This document shows positions 46,073 through 54,247 of a DNA stretch of 64,000 bases, piece by piece. Origin of the DNA: Gemmatimonadaceae bacterium (GTDB lineage: Bacteria > Gemmatimonadota > Gemmatimonadetes > Gemmatimonadales > Gemmatimonadaceae); assembly GCA_019637445.1 (NCBI GenBank), contig JAHBVS010000001.1, positions 1,709,586 through 1,773,585 on the forward strand, written 5' to 3'. Position 1 is the stretch's first letter; each line of letters opens with the position of its first letter. The translations under genes were made by a program, and so were the position numbers. The notes beneath the pieces are model-generated. The model did no database searches and had not been told where the DNA came from. It saw only the letters and a list, made by a program, of their open reading frames with translations.

Positions 46073-46614
46073 AGGGCCAGATGAAATGTGTGGCAGGAAC
46101 GTGGGGTTTCGGGCCGCTGGCGGCAAGATAGCGCGTCACCACGTGACGAGACAGCCTCTTGGCGAGGTTTACGTCCTGAACCTGTGAACTGTTGCATATC
46201 TTCACGCCCAGCCGCTGTAGAGCCCAAAACACGAGTCGGGCCGCAGCATAGAAGCTGAGGCCACAGCGGCGCCGTGAGCCAATGTCCGCCACGGCACCAT
46301 CCACCTCACGGACAATCGTGGCGGCCTGGCATCGGATGCGGTTCGCTCAGTCGGTGCACCGGAGCACCGAGTGGGTCCCGGCACGCCGGGTGAAGACTCC
46401 GCGGCGCCGCGACGACACTTCCAACGACGAGGCTGCGTAGACAAGCGTGAGCAACGGCGCGAACGATGTGACCGCATCCCGTGTTAGTTGGTCGGTGCAG
46501 CAGATGGCGTGTGAATTGCATCTCTGCACCAATGACGGCAGGCCGTGACACCGCGCGGTCCCGTCGGGTAGAACGCGAAACAGGCTTTCGCTGCGGAAAC
46601 GCGGGGTGCGAAGA
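46073..46614. other. Long non-coding gap with several hairpins
   Basis: I see no convincing gene in these ~540 bp; the open frames have no natural composition. Local structures: CCGCCACG/CGTGGCGG (8 bp, ~46287-46325), TCGGTGC/GCACCGA (~46342-46362) and a two-part stem GGTGCA..AGATG/CATCT.TGCACC (~46493-46532). It may contain an untranslated RNA or the promoters of the divergent neighbours. Confidence 0.35.
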
Positions 46615-47139
46615 ATGGACGTGATGGTGGAGTGGGATCAGACACAGGCCGAGCAGGGTTCCATTGCGCGCGTGAGCGCGGTGGCCTCGCCCGAGACGCT
46701 GGAGACACCCACCCGCGAAGTCGTCACGCTCTACGGAGTGCCGACGCCCGAGTCCCTGGCACTCGCGCTCGCTGCCGCCGTCGAGGCCCGCAAGGCCAGC
46801 GACCACGGGCCCATCGCCGCCGGTGATCTCCGACTGTCCGCGCAGGACGGGGCCGTCGGCGACGCGGCCTACACCGACCGGCGCACTGGTGAGATCATCC
46901 GTCAGGAGCTCGCCATCCCGCTGACGGTGCTGCGTGAGACCGCTGCCGAGCTGCTCGCCGAGGGTGGCAACTCCATCCGGCGCCTGCTGGCCGGCCTGCT
47001 GATGCCCGACTGGCCGGAGGGCACGCGCCGCGCGCTCTCGTTGCAGGTCGCCGTGGCATCGGCCGGGCGCAGCTCGGACGCGACGCGCCTCGACGACCTC
47101 CGCCTCGCCGACGCCGAGAACTTCGCCGACGACGAGTAG
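46615..47139 (+). CDS. Hypothetical acidic protein
   Basis: ATG 46615 was chosen (GTG 46606 is alternative). The 174-residue product is acidic and soluble: 'VVTLYGVPTPESLALALAAAVEARKASDHGPIAAGDLRLSAQDGAVGDAAYTDRRTGEIIRQELAIPLTVLRETAAELLAEGGNSIRRLLAGLLMPDWPEGTRRALSLQVAVASAGRSSDATRLDDLRLADAENFADDE'-type sequence with alternating helices and short strands. I do not recognise a family. A perfect 22-bp palindrome follows its stop. Confidence 0.6.
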   Translation: MDVMVEWDQTQAEQGSIARVSAVASPETLETPTREVVTLYGVPTPESLALALAAAVEARKASDHGPIAAGDLRLSAQDGAVGDAAYTDRRTGEIIRQELAIPLTVLRETAAELLAEGGNSIRRLLAGLLMPDWPEGTRRALSLQVAVASAGRSSDATRLDDLRLADAENFADDE

Positions 47140-47147
47140 GCGCTAGG

Positions 47148-47169
47148 CACCGGACAGGCCTGTCCGGTG
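47148..47169. terminator. 22-bp perfect palindrome after the hypothetical gene
   Basis: CACCGGACAGG is followed directly by its reverse complement (47148-47169). It starts 9 bp after the stop codon; only TTCCC follows, so it is a weak or atypical terminator or an operator. Confidence 0.55.
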
Positions 47170-47201
47170 GTTCCCTTGCACGTGCGTGGGGAATCTCCGT
47201 C

Positions 47202-47230
47202 TTGCATCGCCCGCGGCCAGGTGGCACAAT
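47202..47230 (+). promoter_or_regulatory. Sigma-70 promoter of the EF-G paralogue (TTGCAT-17-CACAAT)
   Basis: TTGCAT at 47202-47207 and CACAAT at 47225-47230 have ideal 17-bp spacing. The predicted leader is about 40 nt and carries a strong GGGAGGAGGG ribosome-binding site before ATG 47277. Confidence 0.7.
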
Positions 47231-47276
47231 GACATCCCCCTGATGCGCCCGCCAGGAGGCGGGAGGAGGGTGTCCC

Positions 47277-49364
47277 ATGCGGGAGTACCAAAGCGCGGAA
47301 ATCCGGAACATCGCGGTCGTTGGGCACGGAGCGAGCGGGAAGACCACACTGGTCGACGCGCTCGCTTTTGTTTCCGGCTCCTCCCGACGACACGGCTCGG
47401 TGAAGGACGGAACCACGCTCACCGACAGCTCCCCGGAGGAAGCCAAGCGCGGCTACTCCATCTCCCTCGGCTGCGCCCACGCCGAGTGGAAGGACACCAA
47501 ACTCAACCTGCTCGACACGCCGGGCTACAGCGACTTCGCCGGTGACGCGCTGGCCGGCCTCGTGGCCGCTGACGGCGCGCTCGTGTCGGTCGGTGCCACG
47601 GCAGGCGTCGAGGTCGGCACGGAGCGGATGTTCCGCGAGGCCGTGAAGCGCAAGGACCCCGTGCTGTTCGTGGTCTCGATGATGGACAAGGAAAACGCGG
47701 ACTTCGACGCGGCCTACGAGGACATCAAGGCGAAGCTCACCGCCAAGGTCGTGCCGGTGGAGATCCCCATCGGCGCCGGTGCCGATTTCCGCGGCATTAT
47801 CAATCTCTTCACGAAGAAGGCGCAGCTCTTCAAGGCCGGTACCAAGAACGGCGAGTTTGATGAGGGCCCGATCCCCGAGAGCGAGAAGGCGCGCTTCGAG
47901 AAGTACCACGCCGAGATGGTCGAGGCCGTCGCTGCCACGGACGACGCGCTGCTCGAGCGCTTCTTCGCCGGCGAGGAGCTGCCCGGCGACGACGAGATGA
48001 ACGCCATGAAGGAGGCGATGAAGGACGCCGAGCTCTTCCCGCTGCTCTGTTGCTCGGCGCAGCTCACCTATGGCATCCGCACGGTGCTCGACTTGCTCGT
48101 AAGCCTGATGCCGAACGCCTACGAGATGGAAGAACTGCACGCACTGAAGGGCGCCGAGGGCGACCACGCGGTGGAAGTGCACCCGAAGGAAGACGGACCG
48201 TTCACGGCGCTGGTGTTCAAGACGACCACCGAGCCGCACGTGGGTGAGGTCACCTACTTCCGCACCTTCAGTGGGACGCTGAAGAACGGCGATGAGGTCT
48301 TCAACGCCACGCGCTCGCAGCCGGAGAAGCTGTCGCATCTGGCCGTGCCGCAGGGCAAGGATCGCCTAGAGGTGCCGCGCCTGTATCCGGGCGACATCGG
48401 CTGCGTGGCCAAGCTGCGCAATACCCACACCAACGACACGCTGAGCACCGAAGCGCATCCGGTGCGCATGCCGCAGATCCCGTTCCCGGATCCGCTGGTG
48501 AGTTTTGCGATCGAAGCCACCGCGCGGGCCGACGAGGAGAAGCTGCAGCTGGGCCTGCATCGATTGCACGACGAGGATCCGACGATCCAGACGCACTTCG
48601 AGGCGGAGACGCACGAGACGATTGTCGAAGGACTGGGCGAGCGGCACCTCGAAGTCGCGCTGGCGCGACTCGAACGGCAGTTCGGCGTGCACGCGACGCT
48701 GCGTCCGCCGCGCGTGCCGTATCGCGAGACACTGCTCGGCAAGGCCGAGGGCCAGGGGCGCCACAAGAAACAGACGGGCGGCAAGGGCCAGTTCGGCGAT
48801 TGTTGGATCCGCATCAAGCCGACGCCGCGCGGCGAGGGCTACAAGTTCGTCGACAAGATCTCGGGCGGCGTGATCCCGCGGCAGTACGTGCCGGCGGTGG
48901 ACAAGGGCGTGCAGGAGGCCGCCGAGCGTGGGGTAATCGCGGGCTTCCCGGTGGTGGACTTCGAGGTCGAGGTCTTCGACGGCTCGTACCACTCGGTGGA
49001 TTCGAACGAGGCGAGCTTCAAGATGGCGGGCATCCTGGCGTTCAAGACGATCGCGCCGAAGGCGAAGCCGGTGCTGCTGGAGCCCCTGATGGACGTGGAA
49101 GTGTTCACGCCAGACAACTCGCTGGGCGACGTGATGGGCGATCTCTCGGGGCGCCGCGGACACATCGTGGGCACGGAGCCGTCAACCGACGGCGACGGCA
49201 CGGTGGTGAAGGCGGTGGTGCCGATGGCGGAGCTGCACCTCTATGCGTCGCGGCTGCAGTCGCTGACGCACGGGTATGGCACTGTTCGCTACCGCATGCA
49301 CGGGTTTGAGCAGGCGCCTGCTGATGTTGTGGCGAAGGTGACCAAGGAGCAGGCTTCGGAGTAG
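47277..49364 (+). CDS. Elongation factor G paralogue (FusA2-like) with altered GTPase motifs
   Basis: The 695-residue translational GTPase has all EF-G domains: G domain (G1 'GHGASGKT' 16-23, G3 'DTPGY' 80-84), domain II, III ('FEAETHETIVEGLGERHLEVALARLERQFGVHA'), IV ('GGKGQFGDCWIRIKP', 'SGGVIPRQYVPAVDKGVQEA') and V ('EPLMDVEVFTPDNSLGDVMGDLSGRRGHI'). It departs from canonical EF-G in key places: G3 His is Tyr (DTPGY), the switch region reads 'KRGYSISLG' rather than RGITI, and the G4 NKxD is SMMD (134-137). These mark the EF-G-2/FusA2 paralogue class; SMMD is unusual even there. Confidence 0.9.
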   Translation: MREYQSAEIRNIAVVGHGASGKTTLVDALAFVSGSSRRHGSVKDGTTLTDSSPEEAKRGYSISLGCAHAEWKDTKLNLLDTPGYSDFAGDALAGLVAADGALVSVGATAGVEVGTERMFREAVKRKDPVLFVVSMMDKENADFDAAYEDIKAKLTAKVVPVEIPIGAGADFRGIINLFTKKAQLFKAGTKNGEFDEGPIPESEKARFEKYHAEMVEAVAATDDALLERFFAGEELPGDDEMNAMKEAMKDAELFPLLCCSAQLTYGIRTVLDLLVSLMPNAYEMEELHALKGAEGDHAVEVHPKEDGPFTALVFKTTTEPHVGEVTYFRTFSGTLKNGDEVFNATRSQPEKLSHLAVPQGKDRLEVPRLYPGDIGCVAKLRNTHTNDTLSTEAHPVRMPQIPFPDPLVSFAIEATARADEEKLQLGLHRLHDEDPTIQTHFEAETHETIVEGLGERHLEVALARLERQFGVHATLRPPRVPYRETLLGKAEGQGRHKKQTGGKGQFGDCWIRIKPTPRGEGYKFVDKISGGVIPRQYVPAVDKGVQEAAERGVIAGFPVVDFEVEVFDGSYHSVDSNEASFKMAGILAFKTIAPKAKPVLLEPLMDVEVFTPDNSLGDVMGDLSGRRGHIVGTEPSTDGDGTVVKAVVPMAELHLYASRLQSLTHGYGTVRYRMHGFEQAPADVVAKVTKEQASE

Positions 49365-49683
49365 AACGGGATATAAACTGTCTCGAATACACGTTTTATG
49401 TTTTTATGATGTCTCTATGATGGCTCTATGTATCGCGGATGGGTCCGAGTCGTCTGTCTCCGGGCAAGACGAAGGTATGGAGAATGCATGGTTGTCCCTC
49501 GTGGAACTCCAGAACCTGCTCGAGGGATTTCCGTAGGGGTAGCAATGTGCCGATACTGATGCTGAGGTGCGCAGTGTGAGGTTGACGGCGAGCGTACGGT
49601 CATGTCGATTTCTCGCGCATCGGCGATTCGATACCTGGTGATTCTGCTTATCACAGGTCGCAACAATCTAGGAGCTTGTGCAG
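49365..49683 (+). other. AT-rich intergenic region with direct repeats
   Basis: The 319-bp gap is clearly richer in A/T than its surroundings. Two 11-bp tandem copies of ATGATGKCTCT (49406-49416, 49417-49427) follow a T-rich segment and may be a regulator site. I find no gene or RNA I can name; the region looks like part of an acquired segment. Confidence 0.4.
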
Positions 49684-49995
49684 ATGCCAAAGCGGACGTC
49701 CAGCTTCGTCTCTTTTATGGGAACACTTCCATCGGAACTGCCTGGCCGCGAAGTAGCCGTGGATGCAGAGACGTACCTGCGGCTTCTCAAGCGATATGCC
49801 GGTTCGTTTCGAACGCTTCGGATCGCACCACCCGTGGTCGGATCTGAAGACTTCGGCAAGATTCTGATTGTCGGGCTGCCCGAGTACGTTCTCGAACGCG
49901 AGTTAGCCGAGAGCTCGCTGCCGCGGGTAGACGACACTGACGAAACAGCTTCCCCCCGTCGGAAGCGGTGGTTCGCGTCCTCGGCGCAGCGATGA
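49684..49995 (+). CDS. Hypothetical protein, accessory
   Basis: ATG 49684 lies 9 nt after AGGAG (a GTG at 49678 is in frame). The 103-residue product has a beta-alpha start ('SSFVSFMGTLPSELPGREVAVDAETYLRLLKRYAGSFRTLRIAPPVVGSEDFGKILIVGLPEYVLERELAE') and a basic tail. Third-base GC is lower than in neighbouring genes, suggesting recent acquisition. I do not recognise a family. It is followed 46 bp later by a coiled-coil membrane protein. Confidence 0.5.
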   Translation: MPKRTSSFVSFMGTLPSELPGREVAVDAETYLRLLKRYAGSFRTLRIAPPVVGSEDFGKILIVGLPEYVLERELAESSLPRVDDTDETASPRRKRWFASSAQR

Positions 49996-50041
49996 AATTG
50001 CGAATGCTGATTCGCCGCTTCCGGAATCCGAGTAGCAGCAA

Positions 50042-50488
50042 ATGACGAGCGGAGCTGAGGGTGCATCCGGACTTCCCGCGCGGCAGAATCCGCCTGAGTC
50101 TCCCGCTCAGGTGAACGCGGAGCTGTTCGAGCAAATGCTCGAGCAGCAGGCAGAGACCCTCAGGGTCCGCAAGGAAGAGATTGAACTTCAGAAGCAGCAG
50201 GATGTTCACAACTACGAGTTCGCGAAAGCATCCCTGTCGACACAGGCCGAGGACCGTGAGCGTCAGCGAAGCGCAGCGCGTGCGGCCCGGCGCGATCGCA
50301 TGTACTTCTCAGGATTCGTGATTCTGGTGCTTTCGGGGTTCGTTGGCTACTCGCTGTTCTTGGGAAGGGAAGAGTTCGCGCGCGAGACGCTCAAGGCCTT
50401 GGTGTTTCTTGGAGCCGGAGGTCTGGGCGGATACTCGTTTGCTCGAACTCGCGGCAGGAATGGTGCCCAGTCGGCGTCGGGCGGTTAG
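50042..50488 (+). CDS. Hypothetical coiled-coil membrane protein, accessory
   Basis: The 148-residue product has a charged coiled coil ('NAELFEQMLEQQAETLRVRKEEIELQKQQDVHNYEFAKASLSTQAEDRERQRSAARAAR' in outline, residues ~25-82) followed by two membrane helices ('MYFSGFVILVLSGFVGYSLFL', 'ALVFLGAGGLGGYSFA') and a short basic tail. Similar small coiled-coil plus two-helix proteins occur in mobile or defence-related regions, but the fold alone is not diagnostic. Composition is less GC-rich than the surrounding genes. Confidence 0.6.
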   Translation: MTSGAEGASGLPARQNPPESPAQVNAELFEQMLEQQAETLRVRKEEIELQKQQDVHNYEFAKASLSTQAEDRERQRSAARAARRDRMYFSGFVILVLSGFVGYSLFLGREEFARETLKALVFLGAGGLGGYSFARTRGRNGAQSASGG

Positions 50489-50527
50489 AGACTCTCTCGA
50501 CTAAACCGCTGACGAAAATGCGAAGGA

Positions 50528-50569
50528 CGAAACGCCGACCGGCGCCGCAGGGCGACGGTCGGCGTTTCG
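50528..50569. terminator. Bidirectional terminator between convergent genes
   Basis: A perfect 13-bp stem (50528-50540 with 50557-50569, starting CGAAACGCC) with a 16-nt GC-rich loop lies between the accessory pair and thyX. It is the only wide convergent gap in the window with an ordinary hairpin instead of a repeat element. Confidence 0.75.
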
Positions 50570-50615
50570 GTTATTGCACGCGGAGCAGAGACGACGCCCC
50601 GGTCAGGAGCACCGG

Positions 50616-51371
50616 TCAAACCTTGTGATACGAGATGCGCGCCGACTCAGCCCGGTCCGCCGCCGTGTAGATCTCGAAGTCACTGAAGAAACTCGGCGCC
50701 TCCACCTGCAGCACGCGCAGGACCATCAGCGCCATGCGCCGGATCTCGAACTCGGCGCCCTCGCTAGAACGCAGCTCCAACATCGTGCGCCAGGCGCGCA
50801 CGTTGCCGGTGACGACGATCTTCGTCTCGGTGGAGTTCGGCAGCACGCCACGCGCGGCTTCGCGGGCCATCTTGCGGCGGTGGACCTTGTCGTCCACCCA
50901 CTTGTAGCGCTCCATCAGCTGGTCGACGAGCGCGATGTAAGTCTGCTGCGCGCCCTCGATCTGCTTCTTCCAGGCCTCGACCAGCGCCTCGTCGCCGAGC
51001 ATGGCGGGCGGGATCACGAAGGCGGCGTCGGACTCGTCCACGTAGCGCTGCGACAGCTGGCTGTAGGCGAAGCCCGCGCGGTGGCGGACCAGCTCGTGCG
51101 TCAGTGAGCGACTCACGCCTTCAAGCAGCAACGAATAGTTCGCGTGCTCGAGCACCGAGCCGTGGCCCTGCTTCTTGATGTTCTCGAGGTACTCGCGCGT
51201 GCTACGGCTCGCGGGGTTGCGCTGGCTCATGTAGCAGAGGCGGCCGGCGAACTCGGCGAGGCGCTCGCCGTCGGTGCTCTCGCCAAGCCAGTTCACCGGG
51301 AGATGCGCGGGCTCCGCGAAGACGGGGCGGGCGAGGACGGTGACCTTGGGCTCGGAGTAGAACTGGGGCAT
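50616..51371 (-). CDS. thyX: Flavin-dependent thymidylate synthase
   Basis: A 251-residue ThyX. The signature region reads 'HELVRHRAGFAYSQLSQRYV': the RHR triad is present, but the spacing to the active Ser is RHR-x8-S, one residue longer than the textbook RHR-x7-S. Other conserved parts ('HGSVLEHANYSLLLEGVSRSLTHEL', 'AREAARGVLPNSTETKIVVTGNVRAWRTMLELRSSEGAEFEIR') are intact. It makes dTMP from dUMP using methylene-tetrahydrofolate and FADH2. A half-copy of the B-type heptamer repeat occupies the region just upstream of its ATG, in place of a Shine-Dalgarno sequence. Confidence 0.95.
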   Translation of the reverse strand: MPQFYSEPKVTVLARPVFAEPAHLPVNWLGESTDGERLAEFAGRLCYMSQRNPASRSTREYLENIKKQGHGSVLEHANYSLLLEGVSRSLTHELVRHRAGFAYSQLSQRYVDESDAAFVIPPAMLGDEALVEAWKKQIEGAQQTYIALVDQLMERYKWVDDKVHRRKMAREAARGVLPNSTETKIVVTGNVRAWRTMLELRSSEGAEFEIRRMALMVLRVLQVEAPSFFSDFEIYTAADRAESARISYHKV

Positions 51372-51374
51372 GGG

Positions 51375-51418
51375 GAACGGCAGTGGTGAGTTGTGAGTCG
51401 TGAGTTGTGAGTGGCGAG
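51375..51418. repeat. Heptamer repeat half-element B2
   Basis: One arm only: GAACGGCAGT then GAGTTGT/GAGTCGT/GAGTTGT/GAGTGGC heptamers, matching the right arm of B1. It lies between two codirectional genes, directly upstream of the thyX start, and is the one element in the window not between convergent genes. Confidence 0.8.
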
Positions 51419-51435
51419 GCTCACGGCTCTGAAAG

Positions 51436-53175
51436 TTACTCGGATGTGGGCTCCAGCAGTGCCAAGCGGTCGGCGTTCCAGGCTTTGGTGCGCACGATGT
51501 GGTCGAGCGCCTGGCGGGCTAGCTGCGGGAGCGGGGGCAGCGCGGGGTCGTACTTCACGTCGGCGAGCGGCGTGGCGCCGGGCTCGGCCAGCTTCACGCC
51601 GGGGTTCAGGATGCCGTTCGGATCGAAGGCGTCCTTTACGGCGCGGAAGGCGGCGAGGGCCTCGGGTGACCAGACCTGCGGGAGCAGGGGGGCGCGCAGG
51701 CGGCCGTCGCCGTGTTCGCCGGCGAGGGTGCCGCCGAGGCGCTTCACCAGTCGCGTGACGTCCTCGATTAATAAGCGGCAGCGCTCGCGCCAGTCGGCTT
51801 CGGTCATGTCCACCAACGCGTTCACGTGCGCGTGGCCGTCGCCGGCGTGGCCGAAGATCACACCGCGGAAGCGCGCGGCATCGAGCGCCTCGCGCACGCC
51901 GCGCACGTACTCGGGCAGGCGCTCGCGTGGGACACAGCCGTCCTCGACCAGCTGCATGCTCTGCAGCTTGGGAGCGAGGCGATTGAGGATCGGGCTGGCC
52001 GCGTGGCGCAGCGCCCAGAGGCGGTGCGCGCTGTCGTCGTCGAGGGCCTTCTCGATGAACGTCGCGCCGCCGGCGTCGCACCAGGCGGCGAGGTCGTGCA
52101 CGCGGTGCTCGGCGATGCCTTCGCTGGGCTCCTCGACTTCCACCAGCAGAACCGCTTCCGTGTCGCGCGGCAGTTCGACCGGCAGTGTATTTCCCTCACT
52201 CGCGGCAATCTCGAGGAAGCTGCGGTCTAGCATCTCAGCGGCGCTGGCGCCGAGTGCCGCCACGCGGCTGGCGGCCGCCGCGGCACCCTCAAGGTCGGGG
52301 AAGGCGGCGAGCAGGCCGACGGTTGCCTTCGGCTGCGGGGCCAGTCGCAACTGCACACCGACGACGAGGGCCAGCGTGCCTTCCGAACCGACGAGCAGAT
52401 CGACGAGGCTTCCGGTGCGTTGCCACTCCGCTACCCCGTAGCCGGAGCTTTGCTTGCGCACGTAGGCGTGGCGCAGTGCCGCGGGCGGCGTTCGGCGAAG
52501 TCGCGTGGCGGCCTCGTCCCGAAACCGCTGTGCGGCTGCCACGCTGGGAAGCGAGTCACCGCGGCGCACCCAGGCACGGGAACCATCGGCGAAGACGCAG
52601 TCGAGGCCCTCGACCCACGCGCGCATCGCGCCGTACTTGACCGTGCGGGCGCCGGCCGCGTTGGTGGAGACGAGGCCACCGATGGTCGCAAAGGCGCTGC
52701 TCGAGGGATCCACCGGCAACACGAGACCGGTGTGGGAAATCGCGGCATTCAATTCGTGCCGCGTGACGCCGGGTCCGACGACAATGCGCTGCGTCGCGAG
52801 GTCTGGTTCGCCGAGTTCGCGCAGGCGCGAGAGGTCGACGATCACGCCGGGACCGATGGCGCCGTTGGCCATCGAGCTGCCGGAGCCGCGTGCGGTGAGC
52901 GACACGCCACTCGCCGCCGCCCATCGCACCAGCGTGACGACATCCTCGGCATCGCTGGGCACGGCGACGGCCGTCGGCAGGATGCGACCGACGCCGGCTG
53001 CCTCGCTGTAGACCGCGCGGGCCACGTCGTCGCTGCGGAAGGTGCCGCGAAATCCGGGCGGCGCGTTCAGCGAGTCGCTGGAACCTCCGGCGCCCGGGCG
53101 GGCAGCTTCAGCGGCAGCAGGATCGGCCCCGGAGCGGCCGCTCGAGGTCGCCGCGCCGCTAGCCACCGACCGCAA
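51436..53175 (-). CDS. FAD-linked oxidase (GlcD/D-lactate dehydrogenase type)
   Basis: The 579-residue protein (TTG 53175, or GTG 53166) has a PCMH FAD-binding domain ('VPSDAEDVVTLVRWAAASGVSLTARGSGSSMANGAIGPGVIVDLSRL', 'PVDPSSSAFATIGGLVSTNAAGARTVKYGAMRAWVEGL') and the C-terminal cap typical of glycolate/D-lactate dehydrogenases ('GVIFGHAGDGHAHVNALVD', 'LAGEHGDGRLRAPLLPQVWSPEALAAFRAVKDAFDPNGILNPGVKL'). It should oxidise a 2-hydroxy acid. No Fe-S domain is fused. The start overlaps the 3' end of the squalene/phytoene synthase gene. Confidence 0.88.
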   Translation of the reverse strand: MRSVASGAATSSGRSGADPAAAEAARPGAGGSSDSLNAPPGFRGTFRSDDVARAVYSEAAGVGRILPTAVAVPSDAEDVVTLVRWAAASGVSLTARGSGSSMANGAIGPGVIVDLSRLRELGEPDLATQRIVVGPGVTRHELNAAISHTGLVLPVDPSSSAFATIGGLVSTNAAGARTVKYGAMRAWVEGLDCVFADGSRAWVRRGDSLPSVAAAQRFRDEAATRLRRTPPAALRHAYVRKQSSGYGVAEWQRTGSLVDLLVGSEGTLALVVGVQLRLAPQPKATVGLLAAFPDLEGAAAAASRVAALGASAAEMLDRSFLEIAASEGNTLPVELPRDTEAVLLVEVEEPSEGIAEHRVHDLAAWCDAGGATFIEKALDDDSAHRLWALRHAASPILNRLAPKLQSMQLVEDGCVPRERLPEYVRGVREALDAARFRGVIFGHAGDGHAHVNALVDMTEADWRERCRLLIEDVTRLVKRLGGTLAGEHGDGRLRAPLLPQVWSPEALAAFRAVKDAFDPNGILNPGVKLAEPGATPLADVKYDPALPPLPQLARQALDHIVRTKAWNADRLALLEPTSE

Positions 53176-54247
53176 CGAGCGTAAACGGCCGAGCCTTCAC
53201 GCGGCGCACCAGGCGCCGCAGCATTGCATTGCTGAGCAGGGCGAGCAGGCCGACGACCATCAGCGCCTTCACCTCGCGACGGGAGATCTTGACGCTGCCG
53301 CCCACCGTGAGCATCGCGCGCGAGCCGGAGAGGTCGCGCAGCGTGGCGTAGGCAAAGAGCAGTGGCAGCACGCAGAAGGCACGGATGGCCACCGCGCGCC
53401 GCGGAATCAGCAGGATGTACTCGAGCGCGTCATCGAGATCCGTGCGCGCCAGTTCGATGAAATGCCGCACGGCCTTGTGGTTGTGCTCGAGATGCTGCGG
53501 CGACAGCAGCGTCTCGTGCGAGCTGCCCTCGGCGGCCAGGTCCTGCGCCGGGATGTAGATGGAGTTCTCGTGCTGCGCGTCCCAGGCGATGTCCTTGAGG
53601 ATGTTCACCGTCTGCAGGGCCTCGCCGAAGGCTTGGCATTTCACCCACAGCTTCTCGAACTCGCGCTTGCCCACGGGCTTGGCGTGCAGATGCCACAGCT
53701 CGGTGAGCATGCATCCCACGGTGCCGGCCACGTAGTAGCAGTACTCCTTGTACTCGGCCAGCGTCTGGATGCGGATGCCCTGCGGATACGTGCGCACGAA
53801 CTTGGCCATGCCGAGCCCCATCTCGCGCACCCAATGCGCCACGCGCTCCTGCGTGCGCGGCGGCAGCGTGCGGAAGAGCACGAGCACAAGGTCCGTGTTG
53901 GCCACGAGTCGCAAGTGCGCTTCATCGCCCTTGAGGCGTGCGGCCTTGGCCGGGAACGCCTCAGCGGCGTCACGATCGGTGAGCGTCTTGAGGAACTCAT
54001 CCAACAGCTGCGCGCGGACGTCAGGCGGCGTGGAGTTGTCGTCCTCGACCGTGTCGGCGATGCGGCAGAGCAGATAGGCCGTGAGCACGGCGCGTCCCAA
54101 ATCACCCGGCAGGAAGCGGATGGAGATCGCGAAGGTGCGCGAGACCTCAGGCAGGATGGCCTGCCCCCAACGTTCCGCCTCGGCAATACGCGCGGCGGGG
54201 TCAGCGGGTGGGACGAAGGCCGGGACTCCGGCCGGAACGGCGGTCAT
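53159..54247 (-). CDS. Squalene/phytoene synthase family protein
   Basis: A 362-residue prenyl-condensing enzyme. The two Asp-rich motifs are 'CRIADTVEDD' and 'VNILKDIAWD' (usually NxxxDxxED). 'EYCYYVAGTVGCMLTELW', 'CQAFGEALQTVNI' and 'YIPAQDLAAEG' also match. The last ~30 residues include a hydrophobic stretch that could anchor it to the membrane, as in squalene synthases. It should join two C15 or C20 prenyl diphosphates head to head. The product (squalene, hydroxysqualene or phytoene) cannot be decided here; no carotenoid or hopanoid gene is adjacent. Confidence 0.88.
   Translation of the reverse strand: MTAVPAGVPAFVPPADPAARIAEAERWGQAILPEVSRTFAISIRFLPGDLGRAVLTAYLLCRIADTVEDDNSTPPDVRAQLLDEFLKTLTDRDAAEAFPAKAARLKGDEAHLRLVANTDLVLVLFRTLPPRTQERVAHWVREMGLGMAKFVRTYPQGIRIQTLAEYKEYCYYVAGTVGCMLTELWHLHAKPVGKREFEKLWVKCQAFGEALQTVNILKDIAWDAQHENSIYIPAQDLAAEGSSHETLLSPQHLEHNHKAVRHFIELARTDLDDALEYILLIPRRAVAIRAFCVLPLLFAYATLRDLSGSRAMLTVGGSVKISRREVKALMVVGLLALLSNAMLRRLVRRVKARPFTLVAVGG

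Noticed and set aside
46202-46806. Open frames on the minus strand in the gap before the acidic hypothetical gene
   Set aside because: No natural protein composition, and they overlap the better plus-strand gene; no homology I recognise.
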